Origin: Rickettsia typhi
Lineage (GTDB): Bacteria > Pseudomonadota > Alphaproteobacteria > Rickettsiales > Deianiraeaceae
Reading direction: 5' to 3'
NCBI GenBank assembly: GCA_945876965.1
Contig: CAMCQG010000008.1
Coordinates: 1-41,521 of the forward strand
DNA length: 41,521 nucleotides
Part shown: in pieces, positions 16,652-24,598 of the stretch
How positions within the stretch are numbered: the first letter of the stretch is position 1
How the letters are laid out: every line of letters begins with the position of its first letter
The notes under the pieces: generated by a model
The model's database searches: none
Told to the model about the DNA's origin: nothing
Seen by the model: the letters and a program-made list of their open reading frames with translations, nothing else
Program-made: the position numbers and the translations under genes

Positions 16652-17845
16652 TTATTTTAAATAATCAAGAATATTTTTATTTGAACTGCTTTTTGCAAAA
16701 TCAATAATATTCATGCCATTATTGTTTATAATATCTAGGTTTGCATTATGATTTATTAAATATTCAATTGTTTTTATGTTATCTGATGATGCAGCATACA
16801 TTGCTGCCGTTGACCCTGTTTTATCCACAATATTAATATCTGCACCATATTGAACCAATATTTTTACAGCTTTATCGTCATTTAAGGTAGCTGCCAAATG
16901 TATCGGAGAAACCCCTGCATCGTTGCATAAATTTGGGTTTGCACCCCTTTGCAAAAGAATAATAACTGCGTCATGATTAAAATTATATATACTATAAATA
17001 AGTAGCGTATTTCCATCTTGATCTTGAATATTTATACTACTTATTTTATTAAGCAATGATCGTAAAATATTACAATCATTTGGATTTATAATGTATTTAA
17101 AGGCTATACTATCAAGCTCTGTTTGAAATATTATTGGTAATAAATGTGTATTTGAATTGGTATAAATTTTTTGAGCAATATTAGGTGACATAATCTGTCT
17201 TTTCCAGCCTACATTTTGATTAATCTTTAGCTGTAAATCTGGTAAATTTTCATTTTTACCACTTTTTTGTTTTTCCGTCATTGTATATATAGTTTGTGCT
17301 TTTTTTGGTATATTTAATTTATATGTATTACGCAAAACTGGAATAACAGGAACAATCTGTGTAGGTACAGCTTCTATTTCTGGTTTTTCTGATAGTTTTT
17401 CTGGCATTGGAATCGCCCCCTCGGATCCAATTATTGTTAAACTATTATTTTGTGCTAAATTTTGCTGTGGCTCAATATTTATTTTATGATAATGCTGGGG
17501 GTTTATATTTTTGATAGATTCTGCGGTTGGTTTTTGTAAATTATCTGGATCGCTTAATGGTATGGTTGGTTTTTGTGCTTTATCTTTTTCTTCTAAAGCT
17601 GCAATTTGCTCAGGATTTACTGTTTCAATTGTAACCCTTCTTATAGAGTTGTTAGCTAAATTTGTTGCATTTTGAATAATTGGAATTGTTGGTAAATTTT
17701 TACTATCAAAATTTGTATATGGTAAATGCGACCCAATGATTGGCTGTGAAATTTCTGTTATTTTTGAAGGATCGTAGTTTTGAAAAGAAACAGCCGATAC
17801 ATTATTAATTGCTATAATATACAATAATATTATTAATATATTCAT
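16652..17845 (-). CDS. Secreted ankyrin-repeat protein
   Basis: A 397-aa protein with an N-terminal signal peptide (MNILIILLYIIAINNVSA, likely cut after about residue 18). Residues about 20-255 are low-complexity, rich in Pro, Gln, Asn and Lys, without a recognised fold. Residues about 270-397 hold roughly four ankyrin repeats, with DQDGNTLLIYSIYN, DAGVSPIHLAATLND, DKTGSTAAMYAASSDN and NNGMNIIDFAKSSSN as the repeat openings. Ankyrin repeats bind proteins and are common in exported proteins of intracellular alphaproteobacteria. It sits directly after nusG, where the ribosomal protein gene rplK usually stands. Role as host-interaction or envelope protein is inference. Confidence 0.8.
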   Translation of the reverse strand: MNILIILLYIIAINNVSAVSFQNYDPSKITEISQPIIGSHLPYTNFDSKNLPTIPIIQNATNLANNSIRRVTIETVNPEQIAALEEKDKAQKPTIPLSDPDNLQKPTAESIKNINPQHYHKINIEPQQNLAQNNSLTIIGSEGAIPMPEKLSEKPEIEAVPTQIVPVIPVLRNTYKLNIPKKAQTIYTMTEKQKSGKNENLPDLQLKINQNVGWKRQIMSPNIAQKIYTNSNTHLLPIIFQTELDSIAFKYIINPNDCNILRSLLNKISSINIQDQDGNTLLIYSIYNFNHDAVIILLQRGANPNLCNDAGVSPIHLAATLNDDKAVKILVQYGADINIVDKTGSTAAMYAASSDNIKTIEYLINHNANLDIINNNGMNIIDFAKSSSNKNILDYLK

Positions 17846-17919
17846 AAAAATTAAAATATATTAGATTTTTTTATATCTCTTTTTATTAAAATATTTTCAT
17901 AAAAAATATCACAATATAT

Positions 17920-18513
17920 CTATTCTTTTACAGAAACCATTTCAACTTGATCTGGACGCAATTCAATTGTTGTCTCTCTGTCGAAAATACTAACAGAAAC
18001 AGTCAATATATCATTTTTATCGTCAATACTTTTAATAAAACCCTCAAATGATTCAAAAGAACCAGATTTTACCTTAATACGGCTACCAATTGTAATATTT
18101 GAAGCTTTAATGGCCGCTATATTTTTATTTTCAACGCTAGCAACCATTGTCTTATATTCTGCTTCTGTTAAAGGGGTTGGCTTCCCTCGTGAGCCACCTA
18201 AAAATCCACTTACTTTATCTGTTTTTGTAACAGCAAGCCAAGATTTTTCATTCATTTTCATTTTTACAATAATATATCCTGGATATATTGATTTTTGCAC
18301 AATTACTTTAACATTTTGTTTAAATGTTTCAACCGCAACAGATGGAACAAAAAAATCAACAAAATCCTCAGATGGAACTTTATATAGTAATGAATTTTTT
18401 TTAATATCTTCTATAATTTTTGCTTCAGCACCAGAATGCCCCCTAATAATATACCATTTAGCCTCGTCTACATTAAAAGAATTTTTTGATGTTATAGATT
18501 TTTCGTTTGTCAT
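17920..18513 (-). CDS. nusG: Transcription termination/antitermination protein NusG
   Basis: 197 aa. The NGN domain starts at KWYIIRGHSGAEAKI and contains the RNA-polymerase-binding QKSIYPGYIIVKM and VSGFLGG segments. The C-terminal KOW domain is IGSRIKVKSGSFESFEG to the end. NusG couples RNA polymerase to Rho, NusE and the ribosome. A short N-terminal extension (about 18 residues, Ser/Lys/Asn-rich) precedes the domain. It follows secE after 20 bp in the classical secE-nusG order, but rplK and rplA do not follow; an ankyrin gene does. Confidence 0.96.
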   Translation of the reverse strand: MTNEKSITSKNSFNVDEAKWYIIRGHSGAEAKIIEDIKKNSLLYKVPSEDFVDFFVPSVAVETFKQNVKVIVQKSIYPGYIIVKMKMNEKSWLAVTKTDKVSGFLGGSRGKPTPLTEAEYKTMVASVENKNIAAIKASNITIGSRIKVKSGSFESFEGFIKSIDDKNDILTVSVSIFDRETTIELRPDQVEMVSVKE

Positions 18514-18533
18514 AATAAAAGATAAAAATTAAC

Positions 18534-18719
18534 TTAAAGTACTGCCCAATTAATGAATGTTATAAATAGCCAATCCATTGAAAGACAAAATAATCCTATT
18601 ACAAAAATGGCAACCAAAACACCAATAGACATTGTAATAATTTCTTTTTTTTCTGGGTATTTAATTTTTTTAAATTCCTCAGTAACCTGATACAAATAAT
18701 TTATTAATTTTTTAAACAT
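18534..18719 (-). CDS. secE: Preprotein translocase subunit SecE
   Basis: A 61-aa small single-membrane-helix SecE, the clamp that stabilises SecY in the SecYEG channel. The amphipathic helix contains YLYQVTEEFKKIKYPEKKEI, with the conserved Lys-x-x-x-Pro contact, followed by a membrane helix (about residues 29-52). Length is typical of alphaproteobacteria. Position between tRNA-Trp and nusG confirms identity, since single sequence similarity is weak for such a short protein. Confidence 0.93.
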   Translation of the reverse strand: MFKKLINYLYQVTEEFKKIKYPEKKEIITMSIGVLVAIFVIGLFCLSMDWLFITFINWAVL

Positions 18720-18755
18720 TTAAAGCATCTAATTAATTTTTAATTACACAAAAAA

Positions 18756-18831
18756 TGGCAGGGGCGAGGGGACTCGAACCCATAACCGCTGGTTTTGGAG
18801 ACCAGAACTCTACCAATTGAGCTACACCCCT
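18756..18831 (-). tRNA. tRNA-Trp (anticodon CCA)
   Basis: The minus strand forms a 76-nt cloverleaf: acceptor AGGGGTG paired with CGCCCCT (one G-T pair), discriminator G and encoded CCA; D-arm AGCTCAATTGGTAGAGT; anticodon stem CTGGT/ACCAG with CCA (plus-strand 18796-18798); T-loop GTTCGAGTC. A standard universal-code tRNA-Trp, in its common place next to secE. Confidence 0.97.
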
Positions 18832-18836
18832 ATTCA

Positions 18837-19463
18837 TTATTCTACAATCTTAATTTTAGAATCTACTTTTTTATCCAAAAATCTATCATCAATACCATTA
18901 TTTAATGTAGAAATTAATTCTTTTTCTTTTGATTCGTTATGTAAATTAACACCAGACTGCTTTAATCTTTTACTGTAAATTTCCATAGAATCATTCAAAT
19001 GTGAAGCAACTTTTTTGCTATCAACGGTCATTCTAACATACAGGGTGTCGGTTTTTGGATCCTGCCAAATATGAGTCTGTTCTGCACCAGAAAGAGGTAA
19101 ATCTCTAACAACCTCTTGTGTAGCCTGAGAAAATATCTTTTCAACATCTTCCACCCCAGCAATATTTGTTTTGCGTATCGCATCTTTTGAAATTCTTGCT
19201 ACTTCTGATAAAATTTGATTTGCAATATTTCCACGAGCATCAGATTTTGCTTGCGCTATCTGAACTTTTAGCCCACCTTTACTTGACTCCCCAATACCAA
19301 CAGCTGCAATCTCAGTATCATTCTTTGAAACAGAAGAAGGATTAAACACCCAATCTGGTGCACCAATTTCTTCTAACTTTCCACTACTTTGGCAACTAGA
19401 AATCATTATACATGCAAAAGCAAATAAGATGCTTTTTTTTATATAAAACATAATCAACAACAT
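18837..19463 (-). CDS. LPP20-family-like outer membrane lipoprotein
   Basis: About 204 aa from ATG 19451; the longer frame from 19463 adds MLLI. The signal peptide ends in a good lipobox, IMISSC. The mature part has PDWVFNP and a helix AQAKSDARGNIANQI, both typical of the LPP20 family, followed by IWQDPKTDTLYVRMTVD, the strand pattern seen in that fold. The C-terminus is charged. LPP20 proteins are envelope lipoproteins of poorly defined function. The stop lies 5 bp from the 5' end of tRNA-Trp, so lipoprotein, tRNA, secE and nusG may be one transcript from the promoter near 19487-19515. Confidence 0.78.
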   Translation of the reverse strand: MLLIMFYIKKSILFAFACIMISSCQSSGKLEEIGAPDWVFNPSSVSKNDTEIAAVGIGESSKGGLKVQIAQAKSDARGNIANQILSEVARISKDAIRKTNIAGVEDVEKIFSQATQEVVRDLPLSGAEQTHIWQDPKTDTLYVRMTVDSKKVASHLNDSMEIYSKRLKQSGVNLHNESKEKELISTLNNGIDDRFLDKKVDSKIKIVE

Positions 19464-19486
19464 AATTAAAAAACAATTCTCAATAC

Positions 19487-19515
19487 TAGATAATTATCAT
19501 ATCGTTTATTGTCAA
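19487..19515 (-). promoter_or_regulatory. Predicted promoter of lipoprotein/tRNA-Trp/secE/nusG
   Basis: On the minus strand a perfect TTGACA (19515-19510) is followed after 17 bp by a weak TATCTA (19492-19487). It lies between the TIGR02186 gene and the lipoprotein. Confidence 0.4.
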
Positions 19516-19522
19516 GTTTATT

Positions 19523-20293
19523 TTAAACCATTTTATTTTTATTTCTATTCTTATCAATAATAGCTTGTATTATATAGTTTGCAAGCCATCCAACAAACAT
19601 AGCCCAAATAATACTTAACATAGCAAATGTTTTACTGTAATTAAAAGCTAAGTAATAAATTGTCCCATTTAATCCAACTTTTCTGATATTAACAGGTGAA
19701 GAAACAATGCTTGTAATTTTATGATTTTTAACTGAATACGCAGTAATATTATATATTCCAGCTTTAATACGATCCGGAATATACAATTTAACCCTAAAAA
19801 GAGTGCTATCATCTATTTTTTCAATAGAATAAGGGTAATCTCCAAGTAAATTATGTTTTTTCCTTTCTCGTATCATAGCGTTAAAAGATTCGTATAGATA
19901 CAGCATGTCATCCCTGCGATTTAATTTTTCCTTAACTGATAAACCAGAGATACTCAAATTTAAATCATCAATATCATTTTCCGAAAGTAAATTATCTATT
20001 TTTTTATTTGAATACAATGTATAAATATTTGGAACATCTATAAATTTTATTACAGAATCAACAGACCAAATATTGTTTTTTTTGTGCATTTTTTTTATTT
20101 TTAAGTCGCTTTTACCGCCTCTAAAAACAATTATAATATCCTCGTCTTTGTCGCACACACCAAACAGCATTATGTTTGTTCCTTTAAAGTCTCTTGATAT
20201 ATTTATTGTATGCTTCGATAAGTCCATTACAATTTTTGCAAAAGAAAAATTATAATTTAACAAATAAAACACAATAAAGAATATAGCTTTCAT
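19523..20293 (-). CDS. TIGR02186-type membrane protein
   Basis: A 256-aa protein with N-terminal signal peptide (MKAIFFIVFYLLNYNFSFA), a periplasmic region and one C-terminal membrane helix (SIIWAMFVGWLANYIIQAII, near residues 225-245) ending in a basic tail. The pattern DLSKHTINISRDFKGTNIMLFG, then DEDIIIVFRGG and IWSVDSVIKF, then YIPDRIKAGIYNITAYSVKNHKI is that of the alphaproteobacterial TIGR02186 family, of unknown function. The family often neighbours a TauE/SafE-type permease; here it lies 2 bp from psd instead, so it is co-transcribed with phospholipid synthesis. Confidence 0.8.
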   Translation of the reverse strand: MKAIFFIVFYLLNYNFSFAKIVMDLSKHTINISRDFKGTNIMLFGVCDKDEDIIIVFRGGKSDLKIKKMHKKNNIWSVDSVIKFIDVPNIYTLYSNKKIDNLLSENDIDDLNLSISGLSVKEKLNRRDDMLYLYESFNAMIRERKKHNLLGDYPYSIEKIDDSTLFRVKLYIPDRIKAGIYNITAYSVKNHKITSIVSSPVNIRKVGLNGTIYYLAFNYSKTFAMLSIIWAMFVGWLANYIIQAIIDKNRNKNKMV

Positions 20294-20295
20294 TT

Positions 20296-20973
20296 TTATC
20301 CAATAAATTCAGCAATACTAGTCTCTCCACCAATCATTGTTTGCCAGAGAGAAACATTGATTTTATATTTTTTAGGAATATATATATCCATTCTGCTGCC
20401 AAATCTTATAATGCCATATCTATCACCAGTTGAATATAAATCCCCTATTTCTGCATCACACACAATTCTTCTTGCAATCAATCCGGCAATTTGAACGCAA
20501 TACACAATATCACCATTTTCTGTTTCTATTGCAATTGTATTTCTTTCATTATCGGTGCTTGCCTTATCAAAACTAGCATTTATAAATTTACCGTTATGAT
20601 ACTTAATATCTATAATTTTTCCTGCAATAGGAATACGATTTACGTGAACATTAAAAACACTCAAAAATACGCTAACCTTTACGCAATCAGGGTTTATCAT
20701 TGATGTTAATTCTGAAGGTAAAGGTGCATCATCTATGGCAACAATAACTCCGTCACCAGGACTAACAATAACTCCTTTTTTTTGAGGAATAACTCTTTCT
20801 GGGTCTCTAAAAAAAGATATAACCCCAAAAGTTAAAAATACAAAAAAGACAGTTATACCACTGAAACCAGAAAAAACTGCCGAAAAAGTAGTGATCGCAG
20901 CTGAAATTAAAATATAAATTTGACCCTCCTCATGTATTTGTATAGATGTATTGCTACCTAATGGAATTCTCAT
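20296..20973 (-). CDS. psd: Phosphatidylserine decarboxylase proenzyme
   Basis: The 225-aa short-form Psd makes phosphatidylethanolamine from phosphatidylserine at the inner membrane. It has an N-terminal membrane segment (about residues 21-55), FFRDPERVIP, VSPGDGVIVAID, and FLSVFNVHVNRIPIAG with the conserved His. The self-cleavage site is RFGSRMD: cleavage between G192 and S193 yields the pyruvoyl group. FGSR rather than LGST is the form usual in alphaproteobacteria. pssA, the common neighbour, is not in view. A good promoter precedes it, and the TIGR02186 gene follows immediately. Confidence 0.95.
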   Translation of the reverse strand: MRIPLGSNTSIQIHEEGQIYILISAAITTFSAVFSGFSGITVFFVFLTFGVISFFRDPERVIPQKKGVIVSPGDGVIVAIDDAPLPSELTSMINPDCVKVSVFLSVFNVHVNRIPIAGKIIDIKYHNGKFINASFDKASTDNERNTIAIETENGDIVYCVQIAGLIARRIVCDAEIGDLYSTGDRYGIIRFGSRMDIYIPKKYKINVSLWQTMIGGETSIAEFIG

Positions 20974-21005
20974 TTTTTTTGAAATAATTTATCATCAAAT
21001 AACAT

Positions 21006-21033
21006 CTTATAAGGCACATAACTTAGTTGTCAA
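21006..21033 (-). promoter_or_regulatory. Predicted sigma70-type promoter of psd
   Basis: Minus strand TTGACA (21033-21028), 16-bp spacer, TATAAG (21011-21006), 33 bp before the psd ATG. The best promoter match in the window. The rest of the 191-bp gap (20974-21164) shows nothing. Confidence 0.6.
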
Positions 21034-21164
21034 GATTATTTTATCTAAGATGTTTTTATTTTTTTTAAAATCAAATTTCATTCGTACCATCAAACTTACT
21101 TTTGTTTAATTGGATTGCATATCCGTTTTTTAGAATTTTCTTTTAATGTTAAAAATTAAAATTA

Positions 21165-21428
21165 TTAGAGATTAGATTTTATCAGTTCTGCAAGTTGTGT
21201 CTTAACCGCATCAGATGGTCTTGTTGCCAAAAACTCATAAAAAAGCTCAACATATTGTATGTTTTCAAAATCAGACAACGCAATATTTTCTAATTTTTTA
21301 GTTGTTTCTATTTTGCTTTGTTCTATTTTAACAGATTCTATAACTTTTCTAGCAAGTGTCTCCATTTGTCTTTTGTTATTTTCCTCTGTATTAAAAAATA
21401 TTGTTGTTAGATCGTTTATTTTTAGCAT
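21165..21428 (-). CDS. Small helical protein, unknown
   Basis: An 87-aa acidic, mostly helical protein with no signal peptide or membrane helix. Two segments stand out: NKRQMETLARKVIESVKIEQSKIETTKKL, likely a coiled coil, and YVELFYEFLATRPSDAVKTQLAELIKSNL. I do not recognise a family. It diverges from the membrane-anchored LysR regulator, with 153 bp between the starts. Its ATG at 21428 is the only good start. Codon use is like its neighbours, so it is likely a real gene. Confidence 0.55.
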   Translation of the reverse strand: MLKINDLTTIFFNTEENNKRQMETLARKVIESVKIEQSKIETTKKLENIALSDFENIQYVELFYEFLATRPSDAVKTQLAELIKSNL

Positions 21429-21524
21429 ATAATAGTTTAGATTAAATTATTAACACAGTATCATATCCTATGTTAGCAACTAAAAGTAAAGAATAAAAAG
21501 CAAGACAGATGTCAAAATAATTTA

Positions 21525-21551
21525 TTGACAATTAAAATAAAACAATATAAA
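21525..21551 (+). promoter_or_regulatory. Predicted promoter of the membrane LysR-type regulator
   Basis: TTGACA (21525-21530) and TATAAA (21546-21551) are spaced by 15 bp, shorter than ideal. The -35 coincides with a possible TTG start of the longer reading frame, which argues that translation begins later, at ATG 21582. Confidence 0.45.
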
Positions 21552-21581
21552 AAAAATAAAACCATAAATATAATTTATAGT

Positions 21582-22817
21582 ATGTCAACCTTTAACTATT
21601 ATAAAGATAAATATGATCTTGTTAAAGTTTTTTGCATAGTTTTTGAACATGATGGTCATTTTACAAAAGCAGCAGAAGCAATGCAAACTGGCAGACAAGC
21701 CATTAGTGCAAAAATGAAAACATTAGAAGAGGATATGAAATGTACTTTTTTTGTGCAAAATGGTAGCATAATGGTTCCAACAAAAAAAGCAGAAGAATTC
21801 TATTTGGAGGCAAAAAAATTTATCACAGATTTTGAGTCGCTTTATAAGGCAAAACAAGGCATTGCAGATGAGGTGCAAATTATCACAAATGCAGACAGGG
21901 TCTTTAATACTGTTGAAAATGCGGTCGATAATATATCTGGTGCAGTAGGCTCTAAAATAGAAGAAATACAAATAGTTTTAGATTCTCAAAATCAAAAACA
22001 ACAAGAGGTAACAGAAAAACTTGAAACTACATTTAAAAAAATGAGCTATGTTTTGGGTTCAAAGTCTAAAATAAAAAAATCATATATTTTTGGTGCTATA
22101 TTTATCGCAATCGCATCTTTTTATATATATTTAAACAAAACAAATTATTTTTTTGATAGAGAATTGTATGCAAATGCTAGTTTAAAATTAAAATCTATAA
22201 TCAAAAATGAATATTATAATATATCTGATCATGAACCTTGCTCATTTTCTGTTATGCAAATGAACATAGATATGTATGATTTGATTGATAATTTAACTAA
22301 AAAAAATAAATATAAAGATTTAAATGTAATACTTTTTATGACCAACTCGGAACCTTTGATTAGTATGAGATTTAGTGGAATTAAAGAGATTGACGATAAA
22401 ATTAATATGCACAAATTAATAACATGTAATTTTGAAAAATCTTACACAGAAAGCCTTAAATTGTTCAAAAAAACAGAAGAGTTGTTTAAAAGAGATAAAA
22501 ATTTTAAAATATATAATTTTTATTATAGACCAATAAAAGATTGTTTATATTGCGATAATTTTGTTAAAAATGTTGAAAAATATCCTAATAATTTATTTAG
22601 CATTAAAACACCAAAACAAAATACACAGAATAATCGTGGATGGATAATAAAATATGGTTATTATTATTATATTTTAGATATTTTAAATATAAGCTTTAAC
22701 GAAGAAAAAATATACGAACAACATGTTGTTTGGAAAAAAATACATGAAAATGAATTTATGAATTATAGTCGAGGCAAATATTTTAATATGTTTGACAAAA
22801 ACTATATAACTCTTTAA
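21582..22817 (+). CDS. Membrane-anchored LysR-type transcriptional regulator
   Basis: From ATG 21582 the protein has 411 aa. Residues 10-80 form a LysR-type winged helix-turn-helix: LVKVFCIVFEHDGHFTKAAEAMQTGRQAISAKMKTLEEDMKCTFFV-like order with the wing at the end and a linker helix. Residues about 95-155 look like coiled coil. Residues 167-185 are a single membrane helix (YIFGAIFIAIASFYIYL), with Lys on the N-terminal side, predicting HTH inside and the last ~225 residues in the periplasm. That domain carries four Cys (in EPCSF, ITCNF and CLYC) and no LysR effector-binding fold. The layout is like ToxR/CadC but with a LysR HTH. DNA-binding is inferred from the fold. A small Cys-rich peptide gene follows by 15 bp. 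Confidence 0.78.
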   Translation: MSTFNYYKDKYDLVKVFCIVFEHDGHFTKAAEAMQTGRQAISAKMKTLEEDMKCTFFVQNGSIMVPTKKAEEFYLEAKKFITDFESLYKAKQGIADEVQIITNADRVFNTVENAVDNISGAVGSKIEEIQIVLDSQNQKQQEVTEKLETTFKKMSYVLGSKSKIKKSYIFGAIFIAIASFYIYLNKTNYFFDRELYANASLKLKSIIKNEYYNISDHEPCSFSVMQMNIDMYDLIDNLTKKNKYKDLNVILFMTNSEPLISMRFSGIKEIDDKINMHKLITCNFEKSYTESLKLFKKTEELFKRDKNFKIYNFYYRPIKDCLYCDNFVKNVEKYPNNLFSIKTPKQNTQNNRGWIIKYGYYYYILDILNISFNEEKIYEQHVVWKKIHENEFMNYSRGKYFNMFDKNYITL

Positions 22818-22832
22818 TTATTTTTTATTATT

Positions 22833-22937
22833 ATGTTTAAGATCTTTTTTATATTTGCTTTATTTTTTGCAACATTAAATGTTTCTAATTTATCAAACAA
22901 CACAAATTTATACGGAGCTGATTGCGAATGCTGTTAA
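22833..22937 (+). CDS. 34-aa exported Cys-rich peptide (too short for routine calling)
   Basis: An ATG 15 bp after the regulator stop opens a 34-codon frame ending in TAA at 22935-22937. It begins MFKIFFIFALFFATLNVS, a plausible signal peptide, and ends in GADCECC, with three Cys in the last four residues. No family is recognised. Location suggests co-transcription with the membrane regulator. Its brevity makes chance possible, but signal-like start plus Cys tail is suggestive. Confidence 0.4.
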   Translation: MFKIFFIFALFFATLNVSNLSNNTNLYGADCECC

Positions 22938-22958
22938 TATGTATTTGTATATTTAATA

Positions 22959-24593
22959 TTACTTGCAGAGATTGTTAACACATAGGGCGGAATAATACTC
23001 TATGTATTCTTTTTCTTGATTTGTTAACATATTTGCATCTATAAAGTCGTGTTCAAGTTCTACAAAACTGATGGTTTCAAAGCACAACATATCTTTTGAG
23101 TGTGTTCTGACAACCATCAAGTTTTCAATTCGGATTCCATGTGAATTAGCAACATAGAATCCGGGTTCGTTTGATAAAATCATTCCAGCTTCAAGCGGAA
23201 CATTGCTTTTTTTACTTAAAGAACAAGGCCCTTCATGCACCGATAAATAATATCCAACTCCATGACCTGTTCCGTGGTTGTAATCTTTGCCTTGTTGCAA
23301 CAAAAATTGGCGAGCCAAAGAATCAATTTGAGAGCCGGTTGTGCCTTGTTTAAAAATTGCAGTTGCAACCGCGATATGTCCTTTTAAAACAAGGGTATAA
23401 TCGGTTTTTATTTGTTGTTTTGGTTTGTTAATGCAAATTGTTCTGGTAATGTCGCTTGTGCCATAATAGTTGTAATGTCCACCAGAATCTACTAATAAAA
23501 TATCGTTGTGACCTATAATTTTGTTGGTTTTTGGGGTTGAATGATAATGAATAATAGAACTGTTTGACCCTGCCCCCATTATGGTTGCAAATGATTGTTC
23601 AATAAAATGTGGGCTTTCTTTTCTAAATTCTAATAATTTTGCGGTTGCGTCAATTTCGGTTGTGTTTGGATTGGTTTTTATCCATTTTATAAATTTGGTT
23701 ATTGCAATGCTATCCTCAGCGTTTGCTTGCTTCATGCCGGCAATTTCTTGCTCGGTTTTTATGGCTTTTAATGCGGTGATTGCATTTTTTTGATGCACTA
23801 ATTTGGTTTGCAATTGTTCGTATAAATGATAGTTTATTTGGCTAAAATCTGTCATTATTTTATCACATCTATCAAAAATATCCAATAAATCATATAAATT
23901 GTTGATTATTTTATAAGATCCATCTTTAAAAACCGCTAAATAACAATTAAAAAGTCCGCAATATGGCACGCTTTTACCGCGAATGTTTAGCAACCAACAA
24001 ACGCTTGCTGGGTCGCAAATTAGCATTGCATCTTTGATTTTTAAGCTTGCGATAATATCGGTTTTTGGTTCGCCAATTTTTATAATTTTATCAATATTTT
24101 CAACATATTTTGTGTTGATATTTAATATTTTATCAATTTTTTCACACGAAATTGGTATTAATTTAATCTCCTCGTCAACGGAGATGTTTTTGCGTATCAA
24201 CGAAACCTCTCCGTTGACGGTGAGGTTGCCAGCTGCGGTGGAGAAACTTGCTTTGATTTTTTGTACCCATTCTGCCGTGTGTAATTCTTGCAAAAAACCA
24301 ATTTTTACAAGCCCTAAACCACCTAAATATTGTGATAAATTTTGCACCCCCATATCGATAACCTCAAAATGCGACGGAATTTGCATCGGTGCTTGCTGCA
24401 AATATCTGCCATCCGTCAATAATGCCGATTTTTGCAGACCAATAACTGCAATCCCATTTGATCCACTAAACCCAGTCGCCACCTGCAATCTGTTGCGACC
24501 CTCTGGCACATATTCACCAAAAAACTCATCCACGGATGGAATTATTATTGCATCAATTTTGTTTTGTTTTAAAAAATCTTTTAAATCATCCAT
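22959..24593 (-). CDS. pepP: Xaa-Pro aminopeptidase (M24B)
   Basis: A 544-aa metallopeptidase that removes N-terminal residues preceding proline. Two creatinase-like N-terminal domains (residues 1-290, from DDLKDFLKQNKIDAIIIPS through GRNRLQVATGFSGSNG and LLTDGRYLQQA) precede the pita-bread catalytic domain. Metal ligands are visible in LLVDSGGHY (Asp), TSDITRTI (Asp), NHGTGHGVGYYLSVHEGP (His), LSNEPGFY (Glu) and HGIRIENLMV (Glu). The length is somewhat short for the long eukaryote/alphaproteobacterial form (about 590-600). An inverted repeat lies in the second domain. The start at 24593 is the natural N-terminus. Confidence 0.93.
   Translation of the reverse strand: MDDLKDFLKQNKIDAIIIPSVDEFFGEYVPEGRNRLQVATGFSGSNGIAVIGLQKSALLTDGRYLQQAPMQIPSHFEVIDMGVQNLSQYLGGLGLVKIGFLQELHTAEWVQKIKASFSTAAGNLTVNGEVSLIRKNISVDEEIKLIPISCEKIDKILNINTKYVENIDKIIKIGEPKTDIIASLKIKDAMLICDPASVCWLLNIRGKSVPYCGLFNCYLAVFKDGSYKIINNLYDLLDIFDRCDKIMTDFSQINYHLYEQLQTKLVHQKNAITALKAIKTEQEIAGMKQANAEDSIAITKFIKWIKTNPNTTEIDATAKLLEFRKESPHFIEQSFATIMGAGSNSSIIHYHSTPKTNKIIGHNDILLVDSGGHYNYYGTSDITRTICINKPKQQIKTDYTLVLKGHIAVATAIFKQGTTGSQIDSLARQFLLQQGKDYNHGTGHGVGYYLSVHEGPCSLSKKSNVPLEAGMILSNEPGFYVANSHGIRIENLMVVRTHSKDMLCFETISFVELEHDFIDANMLTNQEKEYIEYYSALCVNNLCK
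24170..24222. repeat. Palindromic element within the aminopeptidase gene
   Basis: CGTCAACGGAGA (24173-24184) and its exact reverse complement TCTCCGTTGACG (24208-24219) are separated by 23 nt. Allowing mismatches the stem extends outward to CTC on each side. The element is GC-richer than its surroundings and encodes part of the second N-terminal domain in frame (VNGEVSLIRKNISVDEE). This is reminiscent of the protein-coding palindromic elements of Rickettsia, but only one copy is seen here. Confidence 0.5.
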
Positions 24594-24598
24594 GTTTA

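Noticed and set aside
21525-21581. Upstream TTG start for the membrane LysR regulator
   Set aside because: The TTG is part of a TTGACA promoter box, and the added 19 Lys/Ile residues precede the natural HTH start at 21582.
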